Shown here: in pieces, positions 1-20,679 of the stretch
Layout: the number at the start of each line of letters is the position of its first letter
Numbering within the stretch: the first letter of the stretch is position 1
NCBI GenBank assembly: GCA_036365145.1
Contig: JAEOAD010000025.1
Location: 28,095,001-28,159,000, forward strand
Length of the DNA: 64,000 nt
Direction: 5' to 3'
Source: Orientallactaga sibirica
Lineage: Eukaryota; Chordata; Mammalia; Rodentia; Dipodidae
Position numbers and translations under genes: made by a program
Notes under the pieces: model-generated
Database searches by the model: none
The model's input: the letters and a program-made list of their open reading frames with translations, nothing else
What the model was told of the DNA's origin: nothing

Positions 1-488
1 ACCTTAACCCCTTTTTTAATTAATGCTAAATAATACACGTGGAAAAAGCTAGGCTAGAGTGAAACCCTACCTTGAAAAAAAAAGGGGGGGAGCGGACTGA
101 AGAGATGGCTTAGTGGTTAAGCGCTTGCATGTGAAGCCTAAGGACTCTAGTTCAAGGCTCCATTCCCCAGTACCCATGTAAGCCAGATGGGGGTACATGC
201 ATCTGGAGTTCGTTTGCAGTGGCTGGAGGCCCTAGTGCGCCCATTCTCTCTGTCTGCTGCTCTCAAATAAATAAATAAATAAATAAAATTTTTAAACACT
301 AAAAAAAAAAAAAGAAGGACTGGGCATGGTCAACACATCTTTAATCCCAGCACTCAGGAGGCAGAGGTAGGAGGTCTGCAATAAGTTTGAGGCTACCCTG
401 AGACTACATAGTAAATTCCAGGTCAGCCTAAGCTAGAGAGTGACCCAACCTCGGAAAACCAAAAAATAAATAAATAAATAAATAAAAG

Positions 489-519
<31 letters not shown>

Positions 520-960
520 ATCAAGCAAGGAAGGAGGGAGGGAGGGATGGAAAGATGGCTTAGTGGTTAAGCACTTGCCTGCAAAGCCACAGGACCCAGG
601 TTTGATTCCCCAGGATATACATAAGCCAGAAGCACAAGGTGGCACATGTGTCTAGAGTTCACTTGCAGTGGCTGGAGGCCCTGGTATACTTATACTTTAT
701 GTCTTTTCTCTTAAATAAGTAAATAAAAATAAAATTAAACCAGGCATGGTGGTACATGCCTTTAATCCCAGCGCTCAGGGGGTAGAGGTAGGAAGATCAC
801 TGTGAGTTCAAGACCATTGAGACAAATGACCTTGAAAAAACCAAAAAAAAATTAAATAATAATTAAATCAAATTTAAAAAAAAGTGCAAGGTCACACATG
901 CCCACTAGGTAGCCCAAGCGTCTAGACATTTGGTTACAGTAGCTGAAGCCCTGACATGCC

Positions 961-993
<33 letters not shown>

Positions 994-1361
994 AAATAAA
1001 AACATGCCAATTCTGATGCCTTTAATCCCAGCACTGGGAGGCAGAGGTAGGAGGCACCATGAGTTCAAGGCCACCCTGAGACTGTAGTGAAAATAAAGCG
1101 AAAATACCTGAAAACCCAAAAACCAAAAAAAAAAAAAAAAAAAACTAAAAAAAAGGTGTGGTGGTGCACGCCTTTAATCCCAGCACTAGGGAGGCAGAGG
1201 TAAGAAGAGGAATTCAAGGCCACTGTGAGTTCAAGGTCAGCCTGAGCTGAGACAAAAAAAAAAGCCGGGCGTGGTAGTTAATCCCAGCACTCGGGGTCAG
1301 CGAGGAGGAGCCGAGAGTTGAGACCCTGAGACTACATAGTGAATTCCAGGTCAACCAAAAA

Positions 1362-1395
<34 letters not shown>
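1..1395. repeat. SINE array in KHDC4 intron 6
   Basis: This stretch is intronic and almost entirely SINE. In plus orientation it holds a B1 tail (about 40-88), a DIP-like tRNA-derived SINE (94-295), B1 (318-470), DIP-like (548-730), B1 (739-850), a truncated DIP-like (882-1000) and three partial B1s (1010-1130, 1155-1250, 1264-1394). The B1s show the cctttaatcccagcac and gagaccctacctcg blocks. The DIP-like copies start near gctggagagatggctta and end in (AAAT)n. I see no exon here; KHDC4 exon 7 must lie beyond the left edge. Confidence 0.85.
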
Positions 1396-1396
<1 letters not shown>

Positions 1397-1397
1397 A

Positions 1398-12638
<11,241 letters not shown>

Positions 12639-12849
12639 GGCGACGGGCACGGACTCCGCCACCCGCCAACTACACCGCCGCCAGACTCGCGTCACTTCCG
12701 CCGACCCACGCCCCCGACGCCCCCCGGCGCGCAGCTTCTTCCGGCCCGGGCGGAACCGCGGCTTCCTGGGACATGGTTCCTTCGCGTTTGGGTTCTCATA
12801 GACTTTTCTTTTTCTTTTTTTTTTTTTACAAAAAGGCCTTTGGTATCCA

Positions 12850-12959
12850 GGCATGGTGTGCACGCCTTTAATGCCAACACTTGGGAGGCAGAGGTAGGAA
12901 GATTGCCGTGAGTTCAAGAATTAAAAAAAAAAAGTGGGATTTTTGGGCCATGTGTACCT

Positions 12960-12993
<34 letters not shown>

Positions 12994-13843
12994 GGACTAT
13001 AAAGGTCTCACTCTAGCTCAGGCTGACCTGGAATTCACTCTGTATTTCAGGGTGGCCTCAAACTCACAACGATCCTCCTACCTCTGCCTCCCGAGTGCTG
13101 GGATTAAAGGCGTGCGCCACCACACCCGGGTCTAAAAGTTATTTTTTAAAAAAAGATACCTATTATGCCGGGCGTGGTGGCACACACTTTTATTCAACAC
13201 TCAGGAGGCAGAGGTAAGAGGATCACCATGAGTTTGAGGCCATCCTGAGACTTCATAGCGAATTCCACGTCAGCCTGAGCTAGAGTGAGACCCTACCTCG
13301 GAGAGGAAAAAAAAAAAGATGCCTATTAGTTACAAAAACATAATGAATGGTACCTGTATAGCTGAGAAACTTTCAGGGACCTTAACTCAGTGATCAAAGT
13401 TAGCATCTCTGGAATAAATACCACGTGCCTCCTTACCCGATGCACTATAATGAGCATGTTGCCTCGTGTGGTGGCACACGCCTTTAATCCCAGCACTCAG
13501 GAGGCTGAGCTAGGTTTGCTGTGAGTTTGAGGCCCCCTGACACTCACTACATAGTGGATTCCAGGTCAGCCTGGGCTACAGCAAGACCCTTCTTCTACAG
13601 TGTCTCTATGGAAATTTCACCACCTGATGGACGAAAGTTCTACAAATAACTGGACTTTGTTCTGTAAAAGTATATGAGAGCTAAGCCGGGCGTGGTGGCG
13701 CACGCCTTTAATCCCAGCACTCGGGAGGCAGAGGTAAGGAGGATCACCGAGAGTTCGAGGCCACCCTGAGACTACATAGTTAATTCCAGGTCAGCCTGGA
13801 CCAGAGTGAGACCCTACCTTGAAAAAACCAAAAAAAAAAAAAG
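12850..13843. repeat. SINEs upstream of the KHDC4 promoter (copy A)
   Basis: Truncated B1 + (12850-12920), poly-T followed by B1 - (12960-13130), B1 + (13167-13310), B1 + (13463-13590) and B1 + (13683-13843). Short unique sequence lies at 13320-13460 and 13590-13680. Confidence 0.85.
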
Positions 13844-13871
13844 TAGTAAAGTAAATAAAAAATAAAACCCA

Positions 13872-14810
13872 TGCCGGGAGTGGTGCTTGCCTTTAGTCCC
13901 GGCACTTGGGAGGTTGAAGTAGGAAAACTGCATGAGTTCCAGGCCATCCTGATACTACATAGTAAATTCCAGGTCAGCCTGAACTAGAGTGAGACACTAC
14001 CTCAAAAAACAAAAACAAATAGCTGGCTATAAAGGGAGACACTTTCAAAAATATAAACTAATTAAATGAAATAAATAAAAAATAAAACCCAGGCTGGGAG
14101 TGGTGGTTCACACCTTTAATCCCAGCATTCTGGAGGCAGAGGTAGGAGGATCGCCATGAGTTCAAGGCCACCCTGAGACTACATAGTTAATTCCAGGTCA
14201 GCCTGGACCAGTGAGACCCTACCTCGAAAAAACAAAATAAATAAATAAACGAATGAATAAAAAATAGAAAAAAACAGTAAAACCCTACTCATTTAAAAGA
14301 TAAATAAATTAACATTTCATTTTTATTATTTGAGAGAGAAAGAGAGAGAATGGGCCTGTTGGCCTCCACTCAGTGGAAACAAACTCCAGACGCATGTGCC
14401 ACCTTGTGCATCTGGTTTATATGGGCCCTAGAGAATAGAACCTGGGTTCTTGGGCTTTGCAGGCAAGCGCCGTAACAACTAAGCCATCTCCCCAGCCCTA
14501 AAAGATACGTTGACAATGATGTTCTATCTAAATGTTCCAAAATTCAATGATCTTTAAATTACTGTATCCCCTGCTTAACACACCTGATTATGAAATTACA
14601 GGATTAAAAATGCAATTAGCGGCTGTGGAGGTGGCTCAGCGCTTAAGTCGTTTGCCTGGCAATGCACTAACGACCAGGCCTTGTTAAGTACAGCAAAGCC
14701 GGATAGATGCACAAGGTGGTGGTGCACGCCAGTCGTTCGCAGTGTCTCGGAGGCCCTGTCACCCCCATTCTCACTCCCTTTTTTTCCTTCTCGCTGATAA
14801 ATAATTAACT
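13872..14810. repeat. SINEs in copy B left part
   Basis: B1 + (13872-14020, mosaic), B1 + (14096-14240), DIP-like - (14320-14500) and a diverged DIP-like + (14622-14800). These mirror 11037-11975. Confidence 0.85.
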
Positions 14811-14842
14811 TAACAAACAGCAGCAGCAATCATTTCGAATAC

Positions 14843-15062
14843 CTTCTCGGCCGCGTTCTGCGTGGGCTTCAGCTTCCCCTTGGCCATGAGCATAGCGTTG
14901 ATCTTGGCAGCCACAGCGGCAGCAGCGTCTAAGGCCCCCGAGGGAGCGGCGGCGGCGGGGCCCGCGGGGTTCCCCCCGCTGCCGGTGACCTCCGCCCCGG
15001 GGGCGGCTGGCGGGAGGAAGAGAAGGGGGGCTGGAGCCGGCTGGTCCCATTTGCTGCGGCGC
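14843..15062 (-). pseudogene. KHDC4: Duplicate KHDC4 exon 2 (copy B)
   Basis: 220 nt, same splice sites and open frame as copy A exon 2. In a transcript starting at the distal promoter it could splice to the remaining exons directly. If both exon 2 copies were retained, the frame would be broken or duplicated. Whether it is used cannot be told from sequence. Confidence 0.8.
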
Positions 15063-15427
15063 CTACAGGTAGGAAAAGAACAACAGCGGGCTGCGGGGCT
15101 CGTCCGTCCTCCCACGTCCACGGCCGGCTCCACCGCGTCTGCAATGCCCGGCTCACTTCCGCGCCTACGTCCCCACCGCGGCGCCCCGGGGCGCCCCACG
15201 GAGCAGTGACCCGCCTTCTCCTTGGCTCGCCCTTCCGCCGTCGCCGCCCGGCGCGGGCTCCTCCGACGCCGGCCCCGGAGGCCGCTCTCCCGCACCCGGT
15301 CCTCCGCGGAGCCGCGGCCTCGGGGCTCCCCTCTCCCCGCCTCGGCGTCTCCCCGCCCCGGCCCTTCCCGGACACCCGCGCCCGCCGCCGCGGCCTCGGC
15401 GCCCGTCACCGCGCCCGCTGCTCTTAC

Positions 15428-15463
15428 CCGCCAGCTGCAGGATGGGTCGCGCCCCGCGGACAT
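15428..15463 (-). pseudogene. KHDC4: Duplicate KHDC4 exon 1 (copy B), frameshifted
   Basis: This copy has the ATG and the gg|gtaag donor, but only 36 nt instead of 38. A ct dinucleotide present in copy A (cgctcccc) is missing here (cgcccc), so MSAG is followed by RDPSCSWR. Joined to exon 2 it is out of frame. It may be a decayed copy or a consensus error. Confidence 0.85.
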
Positions 15464-15669
15464 GGCGACGGGCACGGACTCCGCCACCCGCCAACTACAC
15501 CGCCGCCAGACTCGCGTCACTTCCGCCGACCCACGCCCCCGACGCCCCCGGCGCGCAGCTTCTTCCGGCCCGGGCGGAACCGCGGCTTCCTGGGACATGG
15601 TTCCTTCGCGTTTGGGTTCTTCAGACTTTCTTTTCTTTTTTTTTTTTTTTTACAAAAAAAGGCCTTTGG

Positions 15670-15786
15670 TATCCAGGCATGGTGTGCACGCCTTTAATGC
15701 CAACACTTGGGAGGCAGAGGTAGGAAGATTGCCGTGAGTTCAAGAATTAAAAAAAAAGAAGTGGGATTTTTGGGCCATGTGTACCT

Positions 15787-15818
<32 letters not shown>

Positions 15819-18005
15819 GTTTTGAGGGTCTCACTCTAGCTCAGGCTGACCTGGAATTCACTCTGTATTCTCAGGGTGGCCTCAAACTCACAACGATCCT
15901 CCTACCTCTGCCTCCCGAGTGCTGGGATTAAAGGCGTGTGCCACCACGCCCGGCTCTAAAAGTTATTTTTTAAAAAAAGATACTTATTATGCCGGGCGTG
16001 GTGGCACACACTTTTATTCAACACTCAGGAGGCAGAGGTAAGAGGATCACCATGAGTTTGAGGCCATCCTGAGACTTCAGCGAATTCCACGTCAGCCTGA
16101 GCTAGAGTGAGACCCTACCTCGGAGAGGAAAAAAAAAGATGCCTATTAGTTACAAAAACATAATGAATGGTACCTGTATAGCTGAGAAACTTTCAGGACC
16201 TTAACTCAGTGATCAAAGTTAGCATCTCTGAATAAATACCACGTGCCTCCTTACCCGATGCACTATAATGAGCATGTTGCCTCGTGTGGTGGCACACGCC
16301 TTTAATCCCAGCACTCAGGAGGCTGAGCTAGGTTTGCTGTGAGTTTGAGGCCCCCTGACACTCACTACATAGTGGATTCCAGGTCAGCCTGGGCTACAGC
16401 AAGACCCTTCTTCTACAGTGTCTCTATGGAAATTTCACCACCTGATGGACGAAAGTTCTACAAATAACTGGACTTTGTTCTGTAAAAGTATGAGAGGCTA
16501 AGCCGGGCGTGGTGGCGCACGCTTTAATCCCAGCACTCGGGAGGCTGGGAGGATGAGTCGAGGCCACCCTGAGACTACATAGTTAATTCCAGGTCAGCCT
16601 GGACCAGAGTGAGACCCTACCTTGAAAACCAAAAAAAAAAAAAAAAATATGAGAGTTGTGGTGCTTGCCTTTAGTCACGGCACTTGGGAGGTTGAAGTAG
16701 GAAAACTGCATGAGTTCCAGGCCAGCCTAGGCTACAGTGTGAGTTCCAGAACAGCCTGAAGACCCTGCCTCAAAATAACAAAGAAGTAGCCAGGCGTGGT
16801 GGCGCAAGCCTTTAATCCCAGCTCTCCGGAGCCAGAGGTAGGAGGATCGCCATGAATTCAAGGCCACTTTGAGACTACAGAGTGAATTCCAGGTCAGTCT
16901 GAACTAGAGTGAGACCCTACCTCGAAAAAACAAAAAAATAAAAATAAAAACAAGCCAGTCATAGTGGGGATCACCTTTAATCCCAGCACTTGGGAGGCAG
17001 AGGTAGGAGGACCACCCTGTGTTCAAGGCCACCCACAGATTACATCGTGAATTCCAGCCTGGGCTAGAGCAAGACCCTACCTCGAAAAACAAAACAAAAC
17101 AAAACAAAACTATCTCTCTAAATGTAAATATAAATGTATATAAAAATGTGTATATAAATGTATATATAAATGTAGGGCTGGAGAGATGGCTTAGTGGTTC
17201 AAGCACTTGCTTGCGAAGCCCAAGGACCCATGTTCGACTCTTCAGATCCCATGTTAGCCAGACACACAAAGGTGAGGCAAGCACAAGGTTGCACATGCCC
17301 ACCCACTAGGTGACACAAGTGTCTGGAGTTTAGTTTCAGTAACTGAGACCCTGGTGCACTAGTTTTCTCCCTCTCTCTGTCTCTCACTCTCTCGAAAAAA
17401 ATTTTTTTTCTTTTTTGGTTTTTTTTGAGGTAAGGGTTAGGGTCTGGCCCAGACTGACCTGGAATTCACTACGTAGTCTCAGGGTGGCCTCGAACTCATG
17501 GCCCTCCTACCTCTGCCTCCAAAGTGCTGGGATTAAAGGTCTGTGCCACCCCGCCCGGCTTTCTAAACAAATTAAAATATTTATCCATCTATCTACCTAC
17601 CTATTGCTCAAAGGTGTGTGCCACCACACCTGGCTTGTTTTTTGTTGTTATTTGTTTTTTGGTTTTTCTTATTATTATTATTTTTTAAGTTTTTCGAGGT
17701 AGGGTCTCACTCTAGCCCAGGCTGACCTGGAATTCACTCTGTGGTCTCAGGGTGGCTTTGAACTCATGGCGATCCTCCTGCCTCTCCCTTTCAAGTGCTG
17801 GGATTAAAGGCGTGCGCCACCATGCCCGGCTTTTGTTTGTTTTGTTTTTGTTTTTGTTTTTGTTTTTCGAGGTAGGGTCTCACTGTGGCCCAGGCTGACC
17901 TGGAATTAACTATGTAGTCTCAGGGTGGCCTCGAACTCTCGGCAATCCTCCTACCTCTGCCTCCCAAGGGCTGGGATTAAAGGCGTGCGCCACCACGCCC
18001 GGCCT
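15670..18005. repeat. SINE array between KHDC4 and RXFP4
   Basis: Copy B portion: truncated B1 + 15670-15745, B1 - 15815-15955, B1 + 15992-16130, 16283-16410 and 16503-16640. Beyond the duplication: B1-like + 16657-16780, B1 + 16790-16940 and 16955-17090, long-form DIP-like + 17177-17400, then antisense B1s at 17418-17560, 17690-17830 and 17865-18005 with a fragment at 17600-17640. No gene seen. Confidence 0.82.
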
Positions 18006-18026
18006 TGTTTGTTTTTTTGAGATTAT

Positions 18027-18763
18027 ACCTTGGTGTTGCTGACGCCAGTCTTGAACCTTTGGGCTCAGGTGATCCTTCAGCTTCAGCCTTCCTTGTAGCT
18101 GGGGCTACAAGGCAGACATGCACCACCACACGCAGTTAACTCCTGAAATGTTAAGCAAGGAAATGGTCTCAGGGGAGTTAAAGGCCTCTAACAGGCACAC
18201 AGCCAGGGAGTAGCAGGTGTGGGACTCCAGACAACTGCCGGTTCTTCTCAGCCTTTCTCATTTCCTAGCTCTTCCCTGGCCTCTTTCCCTGGGTTCCAAG
18301 GGAGCGTGTCCAGTAGAGGAGACCTTTGTGTGTTGCTCTGAGAAGAGGAAATTCTGACATCCATCCAGTCTCCAGCTAACCCTTGGGGTAGAAGTTTGGG
18401 GCTGTTCTCCACAGTATGGTGACTCCCCTACCCCCAACTTTCCTCTGTGCTCTGTACAGCCCTACACAGAGAGATGCGCACACGTGCATACACACACACA
18501 CACACACACACATTCCTTCCTGGCCCTACTCCACCCACCATTAATCTTGCCCAACAGGGAAGGTGGCCTGTTCCCTCCACACCCTACACCCCTCCCTCTG
18601 AGGTGTGGGCGTAGGCCAGCACTCTTGTAACTAAAGGCCCCAGAATAATATCCAGATCCCTGAGAGAGCTCCCCTGCTAAGCACCGGCAGTGGTCCCTGC
18701 CAGTCCAGCAGGTAGGCACTTGCTGGTCCTGCTGCCCTTGCCAGCAACCTCTAATGCCCCATA
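18027..18763 (+). promoter_or_regulatory. RXFP4: Upstream region of RXFP4
   Basis: Mostly unique sequence immediately 5' of the single-exon gene. It includes a (CA)n tract and a KLF/GC-box-like ggtgtgggcgt at 18602-18612. No convincing TATA box at a defined distance was found. An upstream ATG lies at 18754-18756, out of frame with the main start, opening a 22-codon reading frame that ends at about 18822 and overlaps the receptor start. Confidence 0.45.
18491..18512. repeat. (CA)n microsatellite
   Basis: Eleven uninterrupted CA units upstream of RXFP4. Confidence 0.97.
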
Positions 18764-19864
18764 ATGCCCACACCCAATACCTCTTCCTCTCTGCCCACAC
18801 TCTTCTGGGCCAACACGTCTGAAGGCAGTGTGCTGAGTCCTGACGGTGCTGCAATGCCTGTGGAATTCCTGGCCCTAAGGATCATGGTCGCTCTGGCCTA
18901 TGGACTTGTGGCCATCATTGGTTTGCTGGGAAACCTGGCTGTGCTGTGGGTGCTGCGTAACTGTGCTCAGAGAGCCCCTGGGCCACCTTCTGATACTTTC
19001 GTCTTCAGCCTGGCTCTGGCAGACCTGGGGCTGGCCCTTACCCTCCCTTTCTGGGCAGCTGAGTCAGCACTGGACTTCCACTGGCCTTTTGGAAGTGCCC
19101 TCTGCAAGATGGTTCTGACAACCACCGTCCTCAACGTCTACTCCAGCATCTTCCTCATCACAACGCTGAGCGTTGCCCGATACTGGGCGGTGTCTGTGGC
19201 TGTGGGACCAGGCAGTCACCTGTCACTCTTTTGGGCCCGTGTGGCTACCCTGGCAGTGTGGGTGGCGGCTGCCCTGGTGACCTTACCCACAGCTATATTT
19301 GGGGCCGAGGATGAGTTGTGGGGTGTGCGCCTCTGCCTGCTGCGCTTCCCCAGCAGGTATTGGCTGGGGGCCTACCAGCTGCAGAGGGTGGTCCTGGCCT
19401 TCATGGTACCCTTGGCCATTATCACCACCAGCTACCTGCTACTGCTGGCCTTCCTGCGCCGGCGACAACCACGGCGGCAGGACAGCAGAGTGGTAGCCCG
19501 CTCGGTCCGTATCCTAGTGGCCTCCTTCTTCCTCTGCTGGTTCCCCAACCATGTGGTCACTCTTTGGGGTGTCCTGGTGAAATTTGACCTGGTGCCCTGG
19601 GACAGTACTTTCTACATCATCCATACCTACGTCTTCCCAGTCACCACCTGCCTGGCACACAGCAATAGTTGCCTCAACCCTGTGATCTACTGTCTCCTCC
19701 GGCGTGAGCCCAGGAGGGCCTTGGCCAACTCCTTCAGGGATCTCCGGTCCAGGCTTTGGCCTCAAGGAAAGGCCTATGTGGAACAAGTGGCCTTTAAGGA
19801 GGTAGGCAGGAGTGGCCCTTCTACCCTACTGTCAAATACAAAGGGACACGAGGATGAGGTGTAA
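18764..19864 (+). CDS. RXFP4: Relaxin family peptide receptor 4 (INSL5 receptor), intact single-exon gene
   Basis: Class A GPCR of 366 residues for INSL5 (relaxin-3 also binds), Gi-coupled, at the plasma membrane and known from colonic and enteroendocrine biology. The start MPTPNTSSS closely resembles the human N-terminus. N-glycosylation sites are NTS at 5 and 17. Seven hydrophobic segments lie at about 37-62, 77-99, 112-136, 157-180, 205-231, 247-273 and 286-310. Hallmarks: GN57, LALAD87, C114 and C191 for the extracellular disulfide, SVARYW (135-141, the family's variant of DRY), CWFPNH (258-263) and NPVIY (305-309). Position 186 is Trp where I remember a second Cys in the human ECL2. The C-tail is about eight residues shorter than human and ends HEDEV. 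No stop or frameshift is present. In rat this gene is reported as a pseudogene, so an intact copy here is informative. Confidence 0.98.
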   Translation: MPTPNTSSSLPTLFWANTSEGSVLSPDGAAMPVEFLALRIMVALAYGLVAIIGLLGNLAVLWVLRNCAQRAPGPPSDTFVFSLALADLGLALTLPFWAAESALDFHWPFGSALCKMVLTTTVLNVYSSIFLITTLSVARYWAVSVAVGPGSHLSLFWARVATLAVWVAAALVTLPTAIFGAEDELWGVRLCLLRFPSRYWLGAYQLQRVVLAFMVPLAIITTSYLLLLAFLRRRQPRRQDSRVVARSVRILVASFFLCWFPNHVVTLWGVLVKFDLVPWDSTFYIIHTYVFPVTTCLAHSNSCLNPVIYCLLRREPRRALANSFRDLRSRLWPQGKAYVEQVAFKEVGRSGPSTLLSNTKGHEDEV

Positions 19865-20061
19865 GTTGGATGCTCCTATTTCTGGGATCTGCCAGGTGCA
19901 GGATCTATGCTCCCTAGGGAAGAAGCTGCCCTCTCTTGCCTCAGCGTCCCCAGGAAAAGCCTCATCTGTAACACCAACTCTGGAGTCGGGGAGGCTGGGG
20001 ACTAGGTAGGAGCTGGGTGTGGTAAAGCTTCTCTCTCTCGAGTTGGGAAAGTATAACTAAG

Positions 20062-20067
20062 AATAAA
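20062..20067 (+). terminator. RXFP4: RXFP4 polyadenylation signal
   Basis: A canonical AATAAA about 200 nt after the stop codon, followed within about 35 nt by a TG/T-rich stretch (gactgttttgacctttc). This implies a short 3'UTR. Confidence 0.7.
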
Positions 20068-20670
20068 CTTCTCGATTATCCATTGACTGTTTTGACCTTT
20101 CATTGCAGTTCAGCAAGGACAATTTTTGTTTCCCCAGTTCTGCTTCCCATAAGGCCTCCCGGGAGCTCTTCCCTTTGGGAATCAGTAAACTTTCCTCCCT
20201 ACCCTCCACCCTCACCTCAAAACAGGATGTCCCTCACGCTTCTGTGATACCAAGACAAAAATACTTTCTTTCCGTGGCCCTGGCCATCGTATGCTTTTTA
20301 CCACCTCAGGAATGCGGTGGAGCCCTCTGCTTCCAAGTGCGGAGACTCCCTGCAGGACAACGCCAGGTGTGAGGTCTTGCTGGAATCTGCAGCACTGCCA
20401 GACACTGGGTTTTAGTAAAGCCCTGGTGCTGACTGGGGAATGTCTTTCTCCTTAATGTAAGGTTTAGAGGGAGATAATGACAAGTGAAAGATGTGGGTGG
20501 GTGAAGGGAGGTAAGAGAAATGGGAACGAGAGAGGGAGAGAGAGAGGCTAGTTTTCCTCTCTGCTTCTGCTCCAGCTTAACTGGAACATCAGAACACCTG
20601 CAATTGAACCTTTATCTTGGTCAACTTTTTCCTCTTTATATCACTATGTAAATTTTTTTGTTGATGTTGT
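20068..20670. other. Unique intergenic sequence 3' of RXFP4
   Basis: No SINE blocks, exon or RNA gene recognised. Short open frames here have no recognisable family signature. A GA-rich patch lies at about 20460-20550. Confidence 0.5.
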
Positions 20671-20679
20671 TTTTAGACA

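Larger units (their letters stand above)
14840..15640 (-). promoter_or_regulatory. KHDC4: Second copy of the KHDC4 CpG-island promoter (copy B)
   Basis: Duplicate of the copy A island, with the same GGAA cores (about 15515-15530 and 15560-15575). If real, it could drive a transcript from about 15.6 kb. It lies upstream of copy A on the minus strand. Confidence 0.7.
13845..16648. repeat. Tandem duplication 1, copy B
   Basis: Direct repeat of 11009-13844 with near identity. The left join is the A-tail of the copy A B1 followed by agtaaagtaaataaa, which matches copy A from 11009. The right end is a B1 (about 16503-16640) flanked by the target-site duplication tatgagag at 16489-16496 and 16648-16655, so this is the original right boundary. 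Around 13882-13945 copy B carries a patch that matches 16660-16723 rather than its homologue in copy A. Confidence 0.93.

Noticed and set aside
852..1034. Small open frames rich in RERERERE or poly-Ile/Phe
   Set aside because: Translations of (CT)n, (AAAT)n and poly-T tails of SINEs.
14810..15598. 262-codon minus-strand open frame across KHDC4 copy B exon 1, intron 1 and exon 2
   Set aside because: It is open only because the CpG island has few stop codons. It reads through a spliced intron, and the in-frame link depends on the 2-nt loss in exon 1B.
15670..18005. Search for an additional gene between KHDC4 and RXFP4
   Set aside because: Apart from SINEs and the duplicated promoter there is no splice-bounded or conserved frame.
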